A stretch of 64,000 bases of DNA from NCBI RefSeq assembly GCF_006335005.1, contig NZ_VDMP01000027.1, forward strand, positions 571,459 to 635,458, in the 5' to 3' direction. Source of the stretch: Nocardioides albidus. Its GTDB lineage: Bacteria; Actinomycetota; Actinomycetes; Propionibacteriales; Nocardioidaceae. The stretch's first letter is position 1. Each line of letters opens with the position of its first letter. The notes under the pieces were generated by a model. The model did no database searches. It worked only from the letters and a program-made list of their open reading frames with translations, and was not told where the DNA came from. The position numbers and the translations under genes are program-made. Shown piece by piece: positions 1-9,213 of the stretch.

Positions 1-1161
1 ATCAACCCCGACGCGGGCGGTCAAGCGGCCGTCGCGAAGGCGTGCAGCGAGGAGCTCGGCGTCGACATCACGACGCAGGTCCTTCCGCAGGCGGCCGGCG
101 AGCAGCGCATCCAGCTCGCCCGGCGCCTGGCCGCGGAGGACTCGGCCATCGACCTGATGAGCATCGACCCGCCCTACACCGCGGAGTTCGCCAACGCCGG
201 CTATCTCGCCGAGCTCCCCGAGGACATGCAGCAGCGGCTGCGCGACCAGGCGTTCGAGGGCGCGGCGGCCGCGGCGACGTGGGAGGACCAGCTGGTCGTC
301 GCGCCGTTCTGGTCCAACACCCAGGTCCTCTGGTACCGCAAGTCCGTCGCGCAGGAGGCCGGGCTCGACATGACCCAGCCGGTCACCTGGGACCAGATCA
401 TCGAGGCCGCGTCGACGACAGGGAAGAAGGTCGCGGTCCAGTCCAACAAGTACGAGGGCTACGCCGTGTGGATCAACGCCCTGGTCGCGGGCGCGGGCGG
501 TGAGATCGCCGAGAACACCGAGAAGGGGGCCGACGCCACCATCACAGTCGACAGCGAGGCCGGCCACGAGGCGGCCCGGGTGATCGAGGAGCTCGCCCAC
601 TCCGAGGCGGCGCCCGCCGATCTCTCGGTGGCCCAGGAGGGCCAGGCCGGCGCGACCTTCGGCAGTGACGTCGGCGGGTTCATGGTCAACTGGACCTACA
701 TCTGGACCAACTACGACGACAGCCAGCCCGAGGTGAAGGACGACCTCGGCTTCGCGCGCTATCCGCGCACGGTCGACGGCGAGGACTCCCGACCGCCGTA
801 CGGCGGCATCGGGATCGGCGTGAGCGCGTTCTCCGACCACAAGGAGCAGGCGATCGAGGCCCTGGAGTGCCTGACGAGCCCGGAGAGCCAGGGGGTCAAC
901 GCCGACCTCACCGGCAACATGCCGTCGAGCCCGGCCGGCTACGACTATCCCGCCCTGAAGGAGACCTACCCGCAGGAGCTCCTCGACCTCTTCCAGGAGA
1001 GCCTCGAGGCCGCGGCGCCACGCACCGTGTCGCCGTACTGGAGCGACATCTCCGGCGCTCTCCAGAGCCGGTTCCACCCACCCTCGTCCGTCGATGACGA
1101 CACGCCCGACAAGGCGAAGAAGTTCATCACCGACGTCCTGCACCAGAAGGACCTGCTGTGA
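1..1161 (+). CDS. Sugar ABC transporter substrate-binding protein, 5'-truncated by the window edge
   Basis: This is the extracytoplasmic binding protein of a carbohydrate importer, probably a lipoprotein. The frame is open from base 1, so 386 residues are visible and the signal peptide with the first few dozen residues lies outside the window. The segment around VLWYRKSVAQEAGLD and the later TWDQIIEAA is typical of family 1 sugar-binding proteins of the LpqY/ThuE type. The stop overlaps the GTG start of the first permease, so the genes are translationally coupled. A trehalose or other alpha-glucoside ligand would fit the family, but the sugar cannot be read from the sequence. Confidence 0.9.
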   Translation: MNPDAGGQAAVAKACSEELGVDITTQVLPQAAGEQRIQLARRLAAEDSAIDLMSIDPPYTAEFANAGYLAELPEDMQQRLRDQAFEGAAAAATWEDQLVVAPFWSNTQVLWYRKSVAQEAGLDMTQPVTWDQIIEAASTTGKKVAVQSNKYEGYAVWINALVAGAGGEIAENTEKGADATITVDSEAGHEAARVIEELAHSEAAPADLSVAQEGQAGATFGSDVGGFMVNWTYIWTNYDDSQPEVKDDLGFARYPRTVDGEDSRPPYGGIGIGVSAFSDHKEQAIEALECLTSPESQGVNADLTGNMPSSPAGYDYPALKETYPQELLDLFQESLEAAAPRTVSPYWSDISGALQSRFHPPSSVDDDTPDKAKKFITDVLHQKDLL

Positions 1162-2096
1162 GCGCGACCGCGGTGCCCACGGGCAAGACCACCGCCAGGA
1201 CCAGCGACCGCGCCGCGGGCGAGAACCGTCTCGGCCTCAAGCTCGTCGCCCCGGCCGTGGTCGTGATGCTGATCGTCACCGCCTGGCCGATGATCCAGGC
1301 GCTCTACCTCTCGCTGTTCCAGTATCGCCTGACCGCACCCGACGAGAAGGAGTTCGTCGGCCTGGCCAACTACGCCTCGGTGCTGGGCGACAGCCTGTTC
1401 TGGCAGGACACGTTCAACACCCTGCTGATCATGGTGGTCACCGTCGCGGTCGAGCTGGTCATCGGCTTCGTCTTCGCGATGGTGATGCACCGGGTGATCT
1501 TCGCGCGCGGCGTCATCCGCACCGCGATCCTCATCCCCTACGGCATCATCACCGTCGTCTCGGCCTTCGCCTGGCAGTTCACGTTCAGCCTCAGCAACGG
1601 CTGGGTCAACAGCTGGTTCGCCTGGCTGCCCGGCATCTCCTCGGACACCAACTGGTTCGGCGACCACTGGCCGGCGATGTTCGCGATCATGGTCTCGGAG
1701 ATCTGGAAGACCACCCCGTTCATGTCGCTCCTGCTCCTCGCCGGGCTCTCCCAGGTGAGCGAGGACATGATCGAGGCGGCGAAGGTCGACGGCGCGACGT
1801 GGTGGCAGCGGCTGTGGAAGGTCATCCTCCCCAACATGCGGGCCGCGATCATGGTCGCCGTCCTGTTCCGCGCCCTCGACGCGTTCCGCATCTTCGACAA
1901 CATCTTCGTGATGACCCGCGGCGCGCAGGACACCGAGTCGTCGTCGTTCCTGACCTATCGCCAGGTCATCGAGCAGTTCCAGCTGGGTCTGGGCTCGGCG
2001 CTGTCGGTCCTGCTCTTCCTCAGCGTGCTGCTGTTGGCCTTCTCGATCGTGAAGCTGTTCCGAGTCGACCTCGCACAGGCGAGGGGTGAGGGCTGA
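1158..2096 (+). CDS. Sugar ABC transporter permease (MalF/SugA type)
   Basis: This 312-residue integral membrane protein is one half of the transmembrane channel of the importer. After a polar N-terminus come about six hydrophobic segments. The cytoplasmic EAA loop is clear: EAAKVDGATWWQRLWKVILP, the site that docks on the ATPase. The GTG start at 1158 overlaps the previous stop (GTGA), and the stop overlaps the next ATG (TGATG). Length and loop sequence match SugA/ThuF-type permeases. The identity of the sugar is unknown. Confidence 0.93.
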   Translation: MSATAVPTGKTTARTSDRAAGENRLGLKLVAPAVVVMLIVTAWPMIQALYLSLFQYRLTAPDEKEFVGLANYASVLGDSLFWQDTFNTLLIMVVTVAVELVIGFVFAMVMHRVIFARGVIRTAILIPYGIITVVSAFAWQFTFSLSNGWVNSWFAWLPGISSDTNWFGDHWPAMFAIMVSEIWKTTPFMSLLLLAGLSQVSEDMIEAAKVDGATWWQRLWKVILPNMRAAIMVAVLFRALDAFRIFDNIFVMTRGAQDTESSSFLTYRQVIEQFQLGLGSALSVLLFLSVLLLAFSIVKLFRVDLAQARGEG

Positions 2097-2980
2097 TGGC
2101 CATGCAGTCGGACACGAAGACGAAGGCCGGCACCGCGGTCGGCTTCGTGCTGATCCTGGTCTGGTGCCTGCTGCCGGTGGCGTGGATCATCTCGCTGTCG
2201 TTCAAGGGGGCCGCCGAGACCGCGGCCGGCAGCCCGCAGTTCCTGCCCAAGGACCCGACGCTCGACAACTACAAGACCGTGCTGGGCGTCGGCAACCTGA
2301 GCAGCGGCGACGCGCCCGACCCGGCGGTCTCCGACGACTTCCTCCGGGCGCTGCTCAACTCCTTCGGGATCGCGCTCGTCGCGACCCTGCTCTCGGTCGT
2401 CTTCGCGACGTTGGCGGCCTACGCCATCGCCCGGCTCGAGTTCCGCGGCAAGCGGCTCGTGCTCTCGATCGCGCTGGCCATCGCGATGTTCCCGGTCGTG
2501 TCGCTGGTCGGCCCGCTCTTCGACATGTGGCGCACGTTCCACCTGTTCAACACCTGGCCGGGTCTGATCATCCCCTACATGACCTTCACGCTGCCGCTGG
2601 CGATCTGGACGCTGACCGCGTTCTTCCGCGAGATCCCGTGGGAGATGGAGCAGGCCGCCCAGGTCGACGGCGCCACCTCGTGGCAGGCGTTCCGGAAGGT
2701 GATCGTGCCGCTCGCCGCGCCGGGCGTCTTCACCGCGGCGATCCTGACCTTCTTCTTCGCCTGGAACGAGTTCGTGCTCGCGATCTCGCTGACCTCGACC
2801 ACCGGGTCGCGCACGGTGCCCGCGCAACTGTCGTTCTTCGTCGGGCCCGACCCGTTCAACCCGCCCTACGGTCAGCTCGCCACGGCCTCCGTGGTGGTCA
2901 CCGTTCCGATCATCGTCATCGTCCTGCTGTTCCAGCGCAAGATCGTCGCCGGCCTCACCTCCGGCGCAGTGAAGGGGTGA
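2096..2980 (+). CDS. Sugar ABC transporter permease (MalG/SugB type)
   Basis: This 294-residue protein is the second channel subunit and pairs with the preceding permease. It has an N-terminal membrane anchor, a periplasmic loop of about 60 residues, and then five further hydrophobic segments. The EAA loop reads EQAAQVDGATSWQAFRKVIV. The ATG overlaps the upstream stop by one base. The ATPase gene starts 7 bp after its stop, so the importer appears to be one transcription unit. Confidence 0.93.
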   Translation: MAMQSDTKTKAGTAVGFVLILVWCLLPVAWIISLSFKGAAETAAGSPQFLPKDPTLDNYKTVLGVGNLSSGDAPDPAVSDDFLRALLNSFGIALVATLLSVVFATLAAYAIARLEFRGKRLVLSIALAIAMFPVVSLVGPLFDMWRTFHLFNTWPGLIIPYMTFTLPLAIWTLTAFFREIPWEMEQAAQVDGATSWQAFRKVIVPLAAPGVFTAAILTFFFAWNEFVLAISLTSTTGSRTVPAQLSFFVGPDPFNPPYGQLATASVVVTVPIIVIVLLFQRKIVAGLTSGAVKG

Positions 2981-2987
2981 AGCTGCC

Positions 2988-4187
2988 ATGGCCGCCATCA
3001 CGATGAAGAACATCGTCAAGCAGTACGGCGACGGCTTCCCCGCCGTGAACGACGTCTCGATCGACGTGGCCGACGGGGAGTTCATGATCCTCGTCGGCCC
3101 CTCCGGATGCGGGAAGTCGACCCTGCTGCGCATGATCGTGGGTCTCGAGGACATCACCTCGGGCGACATGCTGATCGGCGACCGCCGGGTCAACGACCTC
3201 GCGCCCCGCGAGCGCAACCTGGCGATGGTGTTCCAGAACTACGCGCTCTACCCCCACCTCACCGTCTACGAGAACATCGCCTTCCCGCTGCGCCTGGCCA
3301 AGATGTCCGACGACGAGGTCGACCGCCTGGTCCGCGACGCCTCCGACACGCTGGAGCTCAACGAGCACCTCGAGCGCAAGCCCGGCAACCTGTCCGGTGG
3401 TCAGCGCCAGCGGGTCGCGATGGGCCGCGCGATCGTGCGCCAGGCCGACGCGTTCCTCTTCGACGAGCCGCTGTCCAACCTCGACGCCAAGCTGCGCGGG
3501 CAGATGCGCACCGAGATCGCCCGGCTGCAGAAGCGGCTCGGCATCACCACCGTCTACGTCACCCACGACCAGACCGAGGCGATGACCCTCGGCGACCGGG
3601 TCGCCGTCCTCAAGAGAGGGCTGCTGCAGCAGCTCGCGACGCCGCGCGAGCTCTACGAGAACCCGGGCAACCTGTTCGTCGCGGGCTTCATCGGCTCGCC
3701 GCCGATGAACTTCCTGCCGGCCACCGTCGAGGGCAACCAGGTGAAGCTGCCCTTCGGCAGCGTGGAGATCCCGGCCGAGAAGGCCGAGCGTGCCGCCGGC
3801 AAGGGCCTGCTCATCGCCGGCATCCGTCCCGAGCACTTCGAGGACGCCTCGCTGGCCGCCGAGGACCGGCGCGCCGGCTCGACGTTCTCGGCCAAGGTCG
3901 ACGTCGTGGAGTGGCTGGGCAACGAGACCTACGCCTACATCCCGTTCGAGTCGCCCGACGAGGTCAAGCAGCAGCTCCAACAGCTGGAGAAGGACCTCGA
4001 CGGTGAGGCGATGCGCACCCAGCTCGTGGTCTCCCTCGACGGTGCCAGCCGGATCGCCGAGGGCCAGGACGCCGAGATCTGGGTCGACGGCCGCCGGATC
4101 CACCTCTTCGACCCGGCGACCGGTGAGAACCTCACCGTCGACCGCGAGCGGGCCGGGCGGATCCCCGGCGCGAAGGTCTCGGCCTAG
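2988..4187 (+). CDS. Sugar ABC transporter ATP-binding protein (UgpC/MsmK/SugC family)
   Basis: This 399-residue cytoplasmic ATPase energises the sugar importer. Walker A is GPSGCGKST at residues 37-45, the signature is LSGGQ at 135-139 and Walker B is AFLFDEP at about 155-161. The C-terminal third (from about 235) is the regulatory OB/TOBE region found in sugar-importer ATPases. One such ATPase can serve several importers in actinobacteria. The stop codon runs into a short GCGGCC-GA-GGCCGC hairpin (4187-4200), and a convergent gene ends only 13 bp further on. Confidence 0.95.
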   Translation: MAAITMKNIVKQYGDGFPAVNDVSIDVADGEFMILVGPSGCGKSTLLRMIVGLEDITSGDMLIGDRRVNDLAPRERNLAMVFQNYALYPHLTVYENIAFPLRLAKMSDDEVDRLVRDASDTLELNEHLERKPGNLSGGQRQRVAMGRAIVRQADAFLFDEPLSNLDAKLRGQMRTEIARLQKRLGITTVYVTHDQTEAMTLGDRVAVLKRGLLQQLATPRELYENPGNLFVAGFIGSPPMNFLPATVEGNQVKLPFGSVEIPAEKAERAAGKGLLIAGIRPEHFEDASLAAEDRRAGSTFSAKVDVVEWLGNETYAYIPFESPDEVKQQLQQLEKDLDGEAMRTQLVVSLDGASRIAEGQDAEIWVDGRRIHLFDPATGENLTVDRERAGRIPGAKVSA

Positions 4188-4200
4188 CGGCCGAGGCCGC

Positions 4201-5142
4201 TCAGCGAGCGCGGTCCGCGTTGCGGCGGATCGCGGTCGTGAACGTCGGGTGCAGGGCGGCAGGCAGGTCGTGCCCCCAGCCCTCGACGAACGTCGCCCTG
4301 GCCCCCGGGACGGCGGCGGCGGTCGCGCGTCCGCCCGAGACATGGACCAGCCGGTCGGCCAGGCCGTGCATGACCAGGGTCGGGGCCGAGATCCGGGCCA
4401 GCGCGAGGGTGCGGTCGGGCTGCGTCGCGATGGCCATCATCTGGCGCAGCACGCCGGCGCGGGAGACGCCGCGGTCGTAGGTCTCACCGGCGCGGGTGCG
4501 GAGCCGATCCTCGGGCGCGGGGAAGCGCGGGGAGCCGATCAGCCGCCACATCGCCACGCTGCCCTCGATGTAGCTCTCGCGGTCCTGGCCGCGCCGCGCC
4601 AGCAGCGCCGGGATCAGGCTCGGGTGCGAGCGTCCGACGCTGCGCCGGCCGGTGGTCGACATGATGCTGGTCAGGCTGCGGACCCGCTCCGGACGGGCGA
4701 TGGCCATCGTCTGGGCGATCATGCCGCCCATGGAGACGCCGACGACGTGGGCCGAGTCGATCCCGGTGTGGTCGAGCAGGCCGAAGGCGTCCTGGGCCAG
4801 GTCGGCCATCGAGTACGGCGCCCGGGCGCGTCTGCCGAACATCGCGCGGGCCAGGTCGCGCCTGCGCACGTGGCCGGTGGCGCGCGAGGAGCGTCCGACG
4901 TCGCGGTTGTCGTAGCGCACGACGTAGAAGCCCTCGCGAGCCAACTGGGCGCACAGCTCGGGGTCCCACCACGTCATCGGCCCACCGAGGCCCATCACGA
5001 GCAGGAGCGGCTCGTCCTGCGGGTCCCCGAAGGTCTGGTAGCACAGCTCGATCTCGGGGCTGATGGGGGCGAGCAGCTCCTCCGAAGTGGCGACCTGGGG
5101 GGTCATCTCGGGCGGGGGAAGGCTGGGCGAGTGTCCGGACAT
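4201..5142 (-). CDS. Alpha/beta hydrolase
   Basis: This is a 313-residue alpha/beta-hydrolase-fold protein. The nucleophile elbow is GVSMGG in the middle of the protein, the acid is probably the Asp in GLADRLV, and the catalytic His is in GWGHDLP near the C-terminus. It resembles the broad esterase group that includes polyketide methyl esterases such as RdmC, but the substrate is not predictable. I chose the ATG at 5142; an in-frame TTG lies 18 bp upstream. The gene is divergent from another hydrolase, with 58 bp between the start codons. Confidence 0.85.
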   Translation of the reverse strand: MSGHSPSLPPPEMTPQVATSEELLAPISPEIELCYQTFGDPQDEPLLLVMGLGGPMTWWDPELCAQLAREGFYVVRYDNRDVGRSSRATGHVRRRDLARAMFGRRARAPYSMADLAQDAFGLLDHTGIDSAHVVGVSMGGMIAQTMAIARPERVRSLTSIMSTTGRRSVGRSHPSLIPALLARRGQDRESYIEGSVAMWRLIGSPRFPAPEDRLRTRAGETYDRGVSRAGVLRQMMAIATQPDRTLALARISAPTLVMHGLADRLVHVSGGRATAAAVPGARATFVEGWGHDLPAALHPTFTTAIRRNADRAR

Positions 5143-5168
5143 GCCGACAGTTTGCCTCAATGGCGAGT

Positions 5169-5184
5169 AGTTGCCCTTTCAACT
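5169..5184. promoter_or_regulatory. Inverted repeat between divergent hydrolase genes
   Basis: AGTTG-N6-CAACT sits in the 58 bp gap between the two divergent start codons. A TACCGT box at 5188-5193, 7 nt before the ATG at 5201, could be the -10 of the rightward gene. The position suits a shared operator, but the arms are only 5 bp and no regulator is encoded beside it. Confidence 0.3.
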
Positions 5185-5200
5185 GGGTACCGTCTGTGAC

Positions 5201-6034
5201 ATGAGCAACACGTTGGCGCCCTGGCTGCTGCCCGACGGCTACGGCCGTCCGGCGCTGGCCGCGCTCCTGCGCGAGGGCACGGTGGTGACCGAGGCCGGCC
5301 GGTTCGCGGCCCGTCGTGGCGCGACCCGACGCGTGCGTCGGCGTACGCCGCTCGCCGCCCGCTCCGCGGCCCGGATGGTCGAGCCGGTCCTGCTGATCCC
5401 CGGATTCCTCGCCGGCGACTGGACGCTCACCGCGATGGCCTCCGAGCTGCGTGGGCGCGGCTTCCGGACCTACCGCTCCCACATCCACGCCAACGTCGGC
5501 TGCACGCTCGGCTCCGCGCTCACCCTGGAGGCCCGGCTGGAGCAGATCGCCGAGCGCCGCGACGCGCGGGTCCAGATCGTGGGGCACAGCCTCGGCGGCA
5601 TGATCGCGCGGGGCCTCGCCGCCCGACGGCCCGATCTCGTGGCGGGCATTGTGACGATGGGCAGCCCGATGCGGGCGCCCGCGGCCCACCACGCGCTGCT
5701 CACCCGGGGGGTGCGGGTGCTCAACCGGCTCGCCGACGCCGGCTTCCCCGGGCTGATGGGGGAGGACTGCGTCGCCGGCGAGTGCGCCCACCTGAGCTTC
5801 ACCGAGTCGCAGGAGCCGTTGCGCGCCGACGTCGCGATGACCAACGTCTACTCACGGCGTGACGGCATCGTCGACTGGAGGGCCTGCATCGACCCGGCGG
5901 GCAGTCCCGTCGAGGTCCGGGCCTCCCACGTCGGCATGGCGCTCGACCCGCGGGTGATCGACGTCGTCAGCAGCGCCCTGCTGCGCCAGAGCACGCCGTA
6001 CGCCACCCCGCTGTCCGTCGTCGAGACCGCGTAG
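5201..6034 (+). CDS. Lipase/esterase-like alpha/beta hydrolase
   Basis: This 277-residue protein has the alpha/beta-hydrolase core of triacylglycerol-lipase-like enzymes. The segment VLLIPGFLAGDW carries the oxyanion-hole region, GHSLGGM carries the nucleophilic Ser, the Asp is likely in YSRRDGIVDW and the His in ASHVGMA. The first 60 residues are Arg/Ala-rich with no clear signal peptide, so a cytoplasmic or cell-associated location is likelier than secretion. The ATG at 5201 was chosen over an upstream TTG because MSNTLAPW gives a normal start and a -10-like box precedes it by 7 nt. The substrate is unknown. Confidence 0.83.
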   Translation: MSNTLAPWLLPDGYGRPALAALLREGTVVTEAGRFAARRGATRRVRRRTPLAARSAARMVEPVLLIPGFLAGDWTLTAMASELRGRGFRTYRSHIHANVGCTLGSALTLEARLEQIAERRDARVQIVGHSLGGMIARGLAARRPDLVAGIVTMGSPMRAPAAHHALLTRGVRVLNRLADAGFPGLMGEDCVAGECAHLSFTESQEPLRADVAMTNVYSRRDGIVDWRACIDPAGSPVEVRASHVGMALDPRVIDVVSSALLRQSTPYATPLSVVETA

Positions 6035-6324
6035 CCCCGCGCTCGCGCCCATCTGTCGGGGCGAGCCGACCGTGTGGCCGCCAGGCGGACGCAACCATCG
6101 ACCGGACTCGACTGACGCGCTCGCGCCCATCCGTCGCGTCGGTCATCGCGGGAAGCGAGGGCGACGCAGCGCAGGGAGCGACGAAGGAGCGACCGGAGCG
6201 AAGGAGCCCGAGCCTTTCCGCGAGCCGACCGTGTGGCCGCCAGGCGGACCCGACCATCTACCGGACTCGACTGCGCGCGCGGCAGCGCGGCGGAGCGAAG
6301 CGACGACGAGCTCGCGCCATCCAA
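6035..6324. repeat. Gene-free spacer with two copies of a 54 bp direct repeat
   Basis: Two near-identical blocks lie at 6061-6114 and 6220-6273, with only about three differences. Each contains the palindromic core CCGCCAGGCGG. A second, shorter motif, GCTCGCGCCCAT, occurs at about 6041 and 6118, with a decayed form just before 6320. Between the blocks lie purine-rich GGAGCGA-type runs. Open frames across this stretch only reflect the repeat and have no gene-like start. It resembles a dispersed intergenic repeat (REP-like) between two convergent genes. Confidence 0.6.
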
Positions 6325-7338
6325 CTAGTCGAAGTCGATGGCCGAGAAGCTGCGCAGCTTGGAGAGCTGGTGCTCGGAGGTGATGGTGCGGATCGTGCCG
6401 CTGCGCGAGCGCATCACGAGTGACTGGGTGACCGCGCCGCCGCCGCGGTAGCGGACGCCGCGGACCAGCTCGCCGTCGGTGATGCCGGTGGCGACGAAGA
6501 AGCAGTCGTCGCCGGTGACCAGGGGGTCGGTGGTGAGGATGTGGTCGGGGTCGAGGTTGTGGCCGGCGTCGATGGCGCGCTGCCGCTCCTCGTCGTCGGT
6601 GGGCCAGAGCCGGCCGTGGATGGTGCCGCCCATGGCCTTGAGCGCGCAGGCGGCGATGATGCCCTCGGGGGTGCCGCCGATGCCGAGGAGCAGGTCGATG
6701 CCGGTGTCGGGGCGGGCGGCCATGATGGCGCCGGCGACGTCGCCGTCGGTGATGAACTTGATCCGGGCGCCGGTGGCGCGGATCTCCTCGACGAGGGTGT
6801 CGTGGCGCGGCCGGTCGAGCAGGACGACGGTGACGTCGGAGGGGTTGGAGCCCTTGGCCTTGGCGACCTGGTGGATGTTCTCGGCGACGGGGTAGCGGAT
6901 GTCGACGACCTCGGCCGCCTCCGGGCCGGTGACGAGCTTCTCCATGTAGAAGACCGCCGAGGGGTCGTACATCGTGCCGCGGGGGGCGACGGCGAGCACG
7001 GCGACGGCGTTGGCCATGCCCTTGGCGGTCAGCGTGGTGCCGTCGATGGGGTCGACGGCCACGTCGCACTCGGGGCCGGTGCCGTCGCCGACCTGCTCGC
7101 CGTTGTAGAGCATGGGGGCGTTGTCCTTCTCGCCCTCGCCGATGACGACGGTGCCGTTCATGCCGATCGTCGAGATCATCACGCGCATCGCCTGGACGGC
7201 GACGGCGTCGGCTCCGTTCTTGTCGCCGCGGCCGACCCAGCGTCCGGCCGCCATCGCGGCCGCCTCGGTGACCCGCACCAGCTCGAGGGCGAGGTTGCGG
7301 TCGGGGGCGGGCGGCGGCACGCTGAGGGCGTCGTTCAT
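6325..7338 (-). CDS. glpX: Class II fructose-1,6-bisphosphatase
   Basis: This 337-residue enzyme hydrolyses fructose-1,6-bisphosphate to fructose-6-phosphate in gluconeogenesis. Family hallmarks are [11 protein letters not shown] near residue 80, the metal-binding [11 protein letters not shown] near 115 and [11 protein letters not shown] in the C-terminal half. Length matches actinobacterial GlpX, usually the only FBPase in these bacteria. A TAGGGT box lies 7 nt before the ATG, so the gene probably has its own promoter at the end of the molybdate operon. Confidence 0.95.
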   Translation of the reverse strand: MNDALSVPPPAPDRNLALELVRVTEAAAMAAGRWVGRGDKNGADAVAVQAMRVMISTIGMNGTVVIGEGEKDNAPMLYNGEQVGDGTGPECDVAVDPIDGTTLTAKGMANAVAVLAVAPRGTMYDPSAVFYMEKLVTGPEAAEVVDIRYPVAENIHQVAKAKGSNPSDVTVVLLDRPRHDTLVEEIRATGARIKFITDGDVAGAIMAARPDTGIDLLLGIGGTPEGIIAACALKAMGGTIHGRLWPTDDEERQRAIDAGHNLDPDHILTTDPLVTGDDCFFVATGITDGELVRGVRYRGGGAVTQSLVMRSRSGTIRTITSEHQLSKLRSFSAIDFD

Positions 7339-7345
7339 GGGTCGA

Positions 7346-7351
7346 ACCCTA
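7346..7351 (-). promoter_or_regulatory. -10 box of glpX, leaderless spacing
   Basis: The minus strand reads TAGGGT, then 7 nt, then the glpX ATG. No Shine-Dalgarno sequence is seen, so the mRNA probably begins at or very near the start codon. No convincing -35 was identified. Confidence 0.45.
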
Positions 7352-7379
7352 TCGTTTCCCGGCCTTCGTCCCGGACTTG

Positions 7380-8420
7380 CTAGCGGGCGTAGACATCGAC
7401 CTCGGTCGCCTTGACGACGAAGGTGACCGCGACTCCGGGCGCCAGGCCGAGCTCGGCGACGGACGCGACGGTCACGTCGGCGGACAGCTCGCCGGCACGC
7501 ACCCGGACCAGGTCGCCGAGCGGCTCGAGCTCGGTGACGGTGACGGGCAGCGCGTTGCGCGGGCTGCCGCCGGGCGGCTCCTTGTGGGCGGCGACCGCCG
7601 AGGGGCGGAAGACGGCCACGGCGTCGGCGCCCGGGCGGGGGGCCGGGTCGCCGAGGGTGCCGTGCAGGAGCAGGCCGTCGGGGCGTCGTACGCCGTCGGG
7701 GGTCGCGGTGCCCGCGACGAGGTCGAGTCCGGCGAACCGGGCGGCGAACGCACTGCGGGGACGGGACAGCACCTCGGCGGTGGGGCCCTGCTCGGCGACG
7801 CGCCCGCCCTCGATCACCACGACGCGGTCGGCCAGGAGCAGCGCGTCGAGGACGTGGTGGGTGACGATCACGGTGGTCCGGCCGGTGAGGACGCGGCGCA
7901 GCAGGGTGCGCAGGGCGGGCGCGACGGCCACGTCGAGCGCGGCCATGGGCTCGTCGAGGAGCAGCAGCCGCGGCTCGGCGGCCAGCGCGCGGGCGATCGC
8001 GACGCGCTGCGCCTGGCCTCCGGACAGCCGGGCCGGCCGGCGGCCGGCGAGCTCGGCGGCGTCGACCTCGGCCAGCCAGTGCCGGGCGGCCGCGCGTGCG
8101 GTACGGCGACCGGTGCCGGTGCTCCGTGGGCCGAAGGCGACGTTCTCGAGGGCGCTCAGGTGCGGGAAGAGGAGCGGGTCCTGGGCCAGGAGGGCGGTCC
8201 GTCGGGCGTGGGGCGCGACCCAGCGGCCGGGGCCGGTGAGCTCCTGCCCGTCGAGGACGACCTGGCCGGCGTCGGGGCGTAGCAGCCCGCCGAGGACCGC
8301 GAGGGTGGTGGACTTGCCGGCGCCGTTGGGGCCGAGGAGGGCGACGGTCTCGCCGTCGGCGACGTCGAAGGAGACGTCGATCCCGCGGTCCTCGACGACG
8401 ACCCGGGCCTGCACGCTCAT
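7380..8420 (-). CDS. modC: Molybdate ABC transporter ATP-binding protein
   Basis: This 346-residue ATPase powers molybdate uptake with ModB. Walker A is GPNGAGKST at residues 30-38, the signature LSGGQ at 132-136 and Walker B LLLLDEP at 152-158. The last 60 residues form a Mop/TOBE domain that binds oxyanion in ModC proteins. I chose the ATG giving MSVQARV at 8420; a start six codons earlier would overlap modB. It is the last gene of the mod operon, with only 7 bp between the modB stop and its start. Confidence 0.93.
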   Translation of the reverse strand: MSVQARVVVEDRGIDVSFDVADGETVALLGPNGAGKSTTLAVLGGLLRPDAGQVVLDGQELTGPGRWVAPHARRTALLAQDPLLFPHLSALENVAFGPRSTGTGRRTARAAARHWLAEVDAAELAGRRPARLSGGQAQRVAIARALAAEPRLLLLDEPMAALDVAVAPALRTLLRRVLTGRTTVIVTHHVLDALLLADRVVVIEGGRVAEQGPTAEVLSRPRSAFAARFAGLDLVAGTATPDGVRRPDGLLLHGTLGDPAPRPGADAVAVFRPSAVAAHKEPPGGSPRNALPVTVTELEPLGDLVRVRAGELSADVTVASVAELGLAPGVAVTFVVKATEVDVYAR

Positions 8421-8427
8421 CGGGCGC

Positions 8428-9213
8428 TCACAGGGCACCGCGGGGGCGGACCAGGGCGATCACGACGACGGCGACCGCCACCAGCACGAGGGACAGGGCC
8501 ACGGCGGCGTCGGCGTCGGTGACCCGGAGGTTGTAGATCAGCAGCGGAAGCGTGCGGGTGGTTCCTTCGAGGCTGCCGGCGAAGGTGATCGTCGCGCCGA
8601 ACTCGCCGAGGGAGCGGGCGAACGCGAGCACGGTGCCCGAGGCCAGGCCCGGCAGCACGAGCGGCAGGGTGACCCGGCGCAGCACGGTGGTGGGCCGCGC
8701 GCCGAGCGAGGCCGCGACGACGTCGTACCGCTCGCCGGCGGTGCGCAGGGCGCCCTCCAGGCTGACGACGAGGAAGGGCAGGGACACGAAGGTCTGCGCG
8801 AGGACGACCGCGACCGAGGTGAAGGCGATGCGGAGACCGAAGGTCTCCAGGTGGCCGCCGAGCAGGCCCTGGCGGCCGAAGGCGGCGAGGAGGGCGATGC
8901 CGCCGACCACGGGGGGCAGGACCAGCGGGAGCAGGACGAGCGCGCGGAGCAGGCCGATCCAGCGTGCCTCGCTGCGGGCGAGCACGGTGGCCAGGGGAAC
9001 GCCGAGCAGGAGGCACAGCACCGTGCTCGCGGACGATGTCCGCAGGCTGAGGAGGAGGGCGGAGCGCGCGCCCTCGGAGGTGACGAGCGTGGGCAGCGCG
9101 GCCCAGTCGATGCGGGTCGTCATCGCCACCACCGGCAGGACCACGAACGCGGCGGCCAGCAGCGCGGGCGCGAAGACCCAGCGGGGGAGGCCGACGTGCC
9201 GCGCGCGGCTCAC
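8428..9213 (-). CDS. modB: Molybdate ABC transporter permease
   Basis: This 261-residue membrane protein forms the homodimeric molybdate channel. It has about five hydrophobic helices and the ATPase-docking loop around [18 protein letters not shown]. The GTG at 9213 was chosen because it overlaps the modA stop (GTGA) and gives [12 protein letters not shown] directly before the first membrane helix. A longer reading would extend into modA. Confidence 0.92.
   Translation of the reverse strand: MSRARHVGLPRWVFAPALLAAAFVVLPVVAMTTRIDWAALPTLVTSEGARSALLLSLRTSSASTVLCLLLGVPLATVLARSEARWIGLLRALVLLPLVLPPVVGGIALLAAFGRQGLLGGHLETFGLRIAFTSVAVVLAQTFVSLPFLVVSLEGALRTAGERYDVVAASLGARPTTVLRRVTLPLVLPGLASGTVLAFARSLGEFGATITFAGSLEGTTRTLPLLIYNLRVTDADAAVALSLVLVAVAVVVIALVRPRGAL

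Noticed and set aside
5848-6324. Several short open frames in the 290 bp spacer encoding a repeated peptide
   Set aside because: The peptide repeat only mirrors the 54 bp DNA repeat; no ribosome-binding site or protein family supports it.
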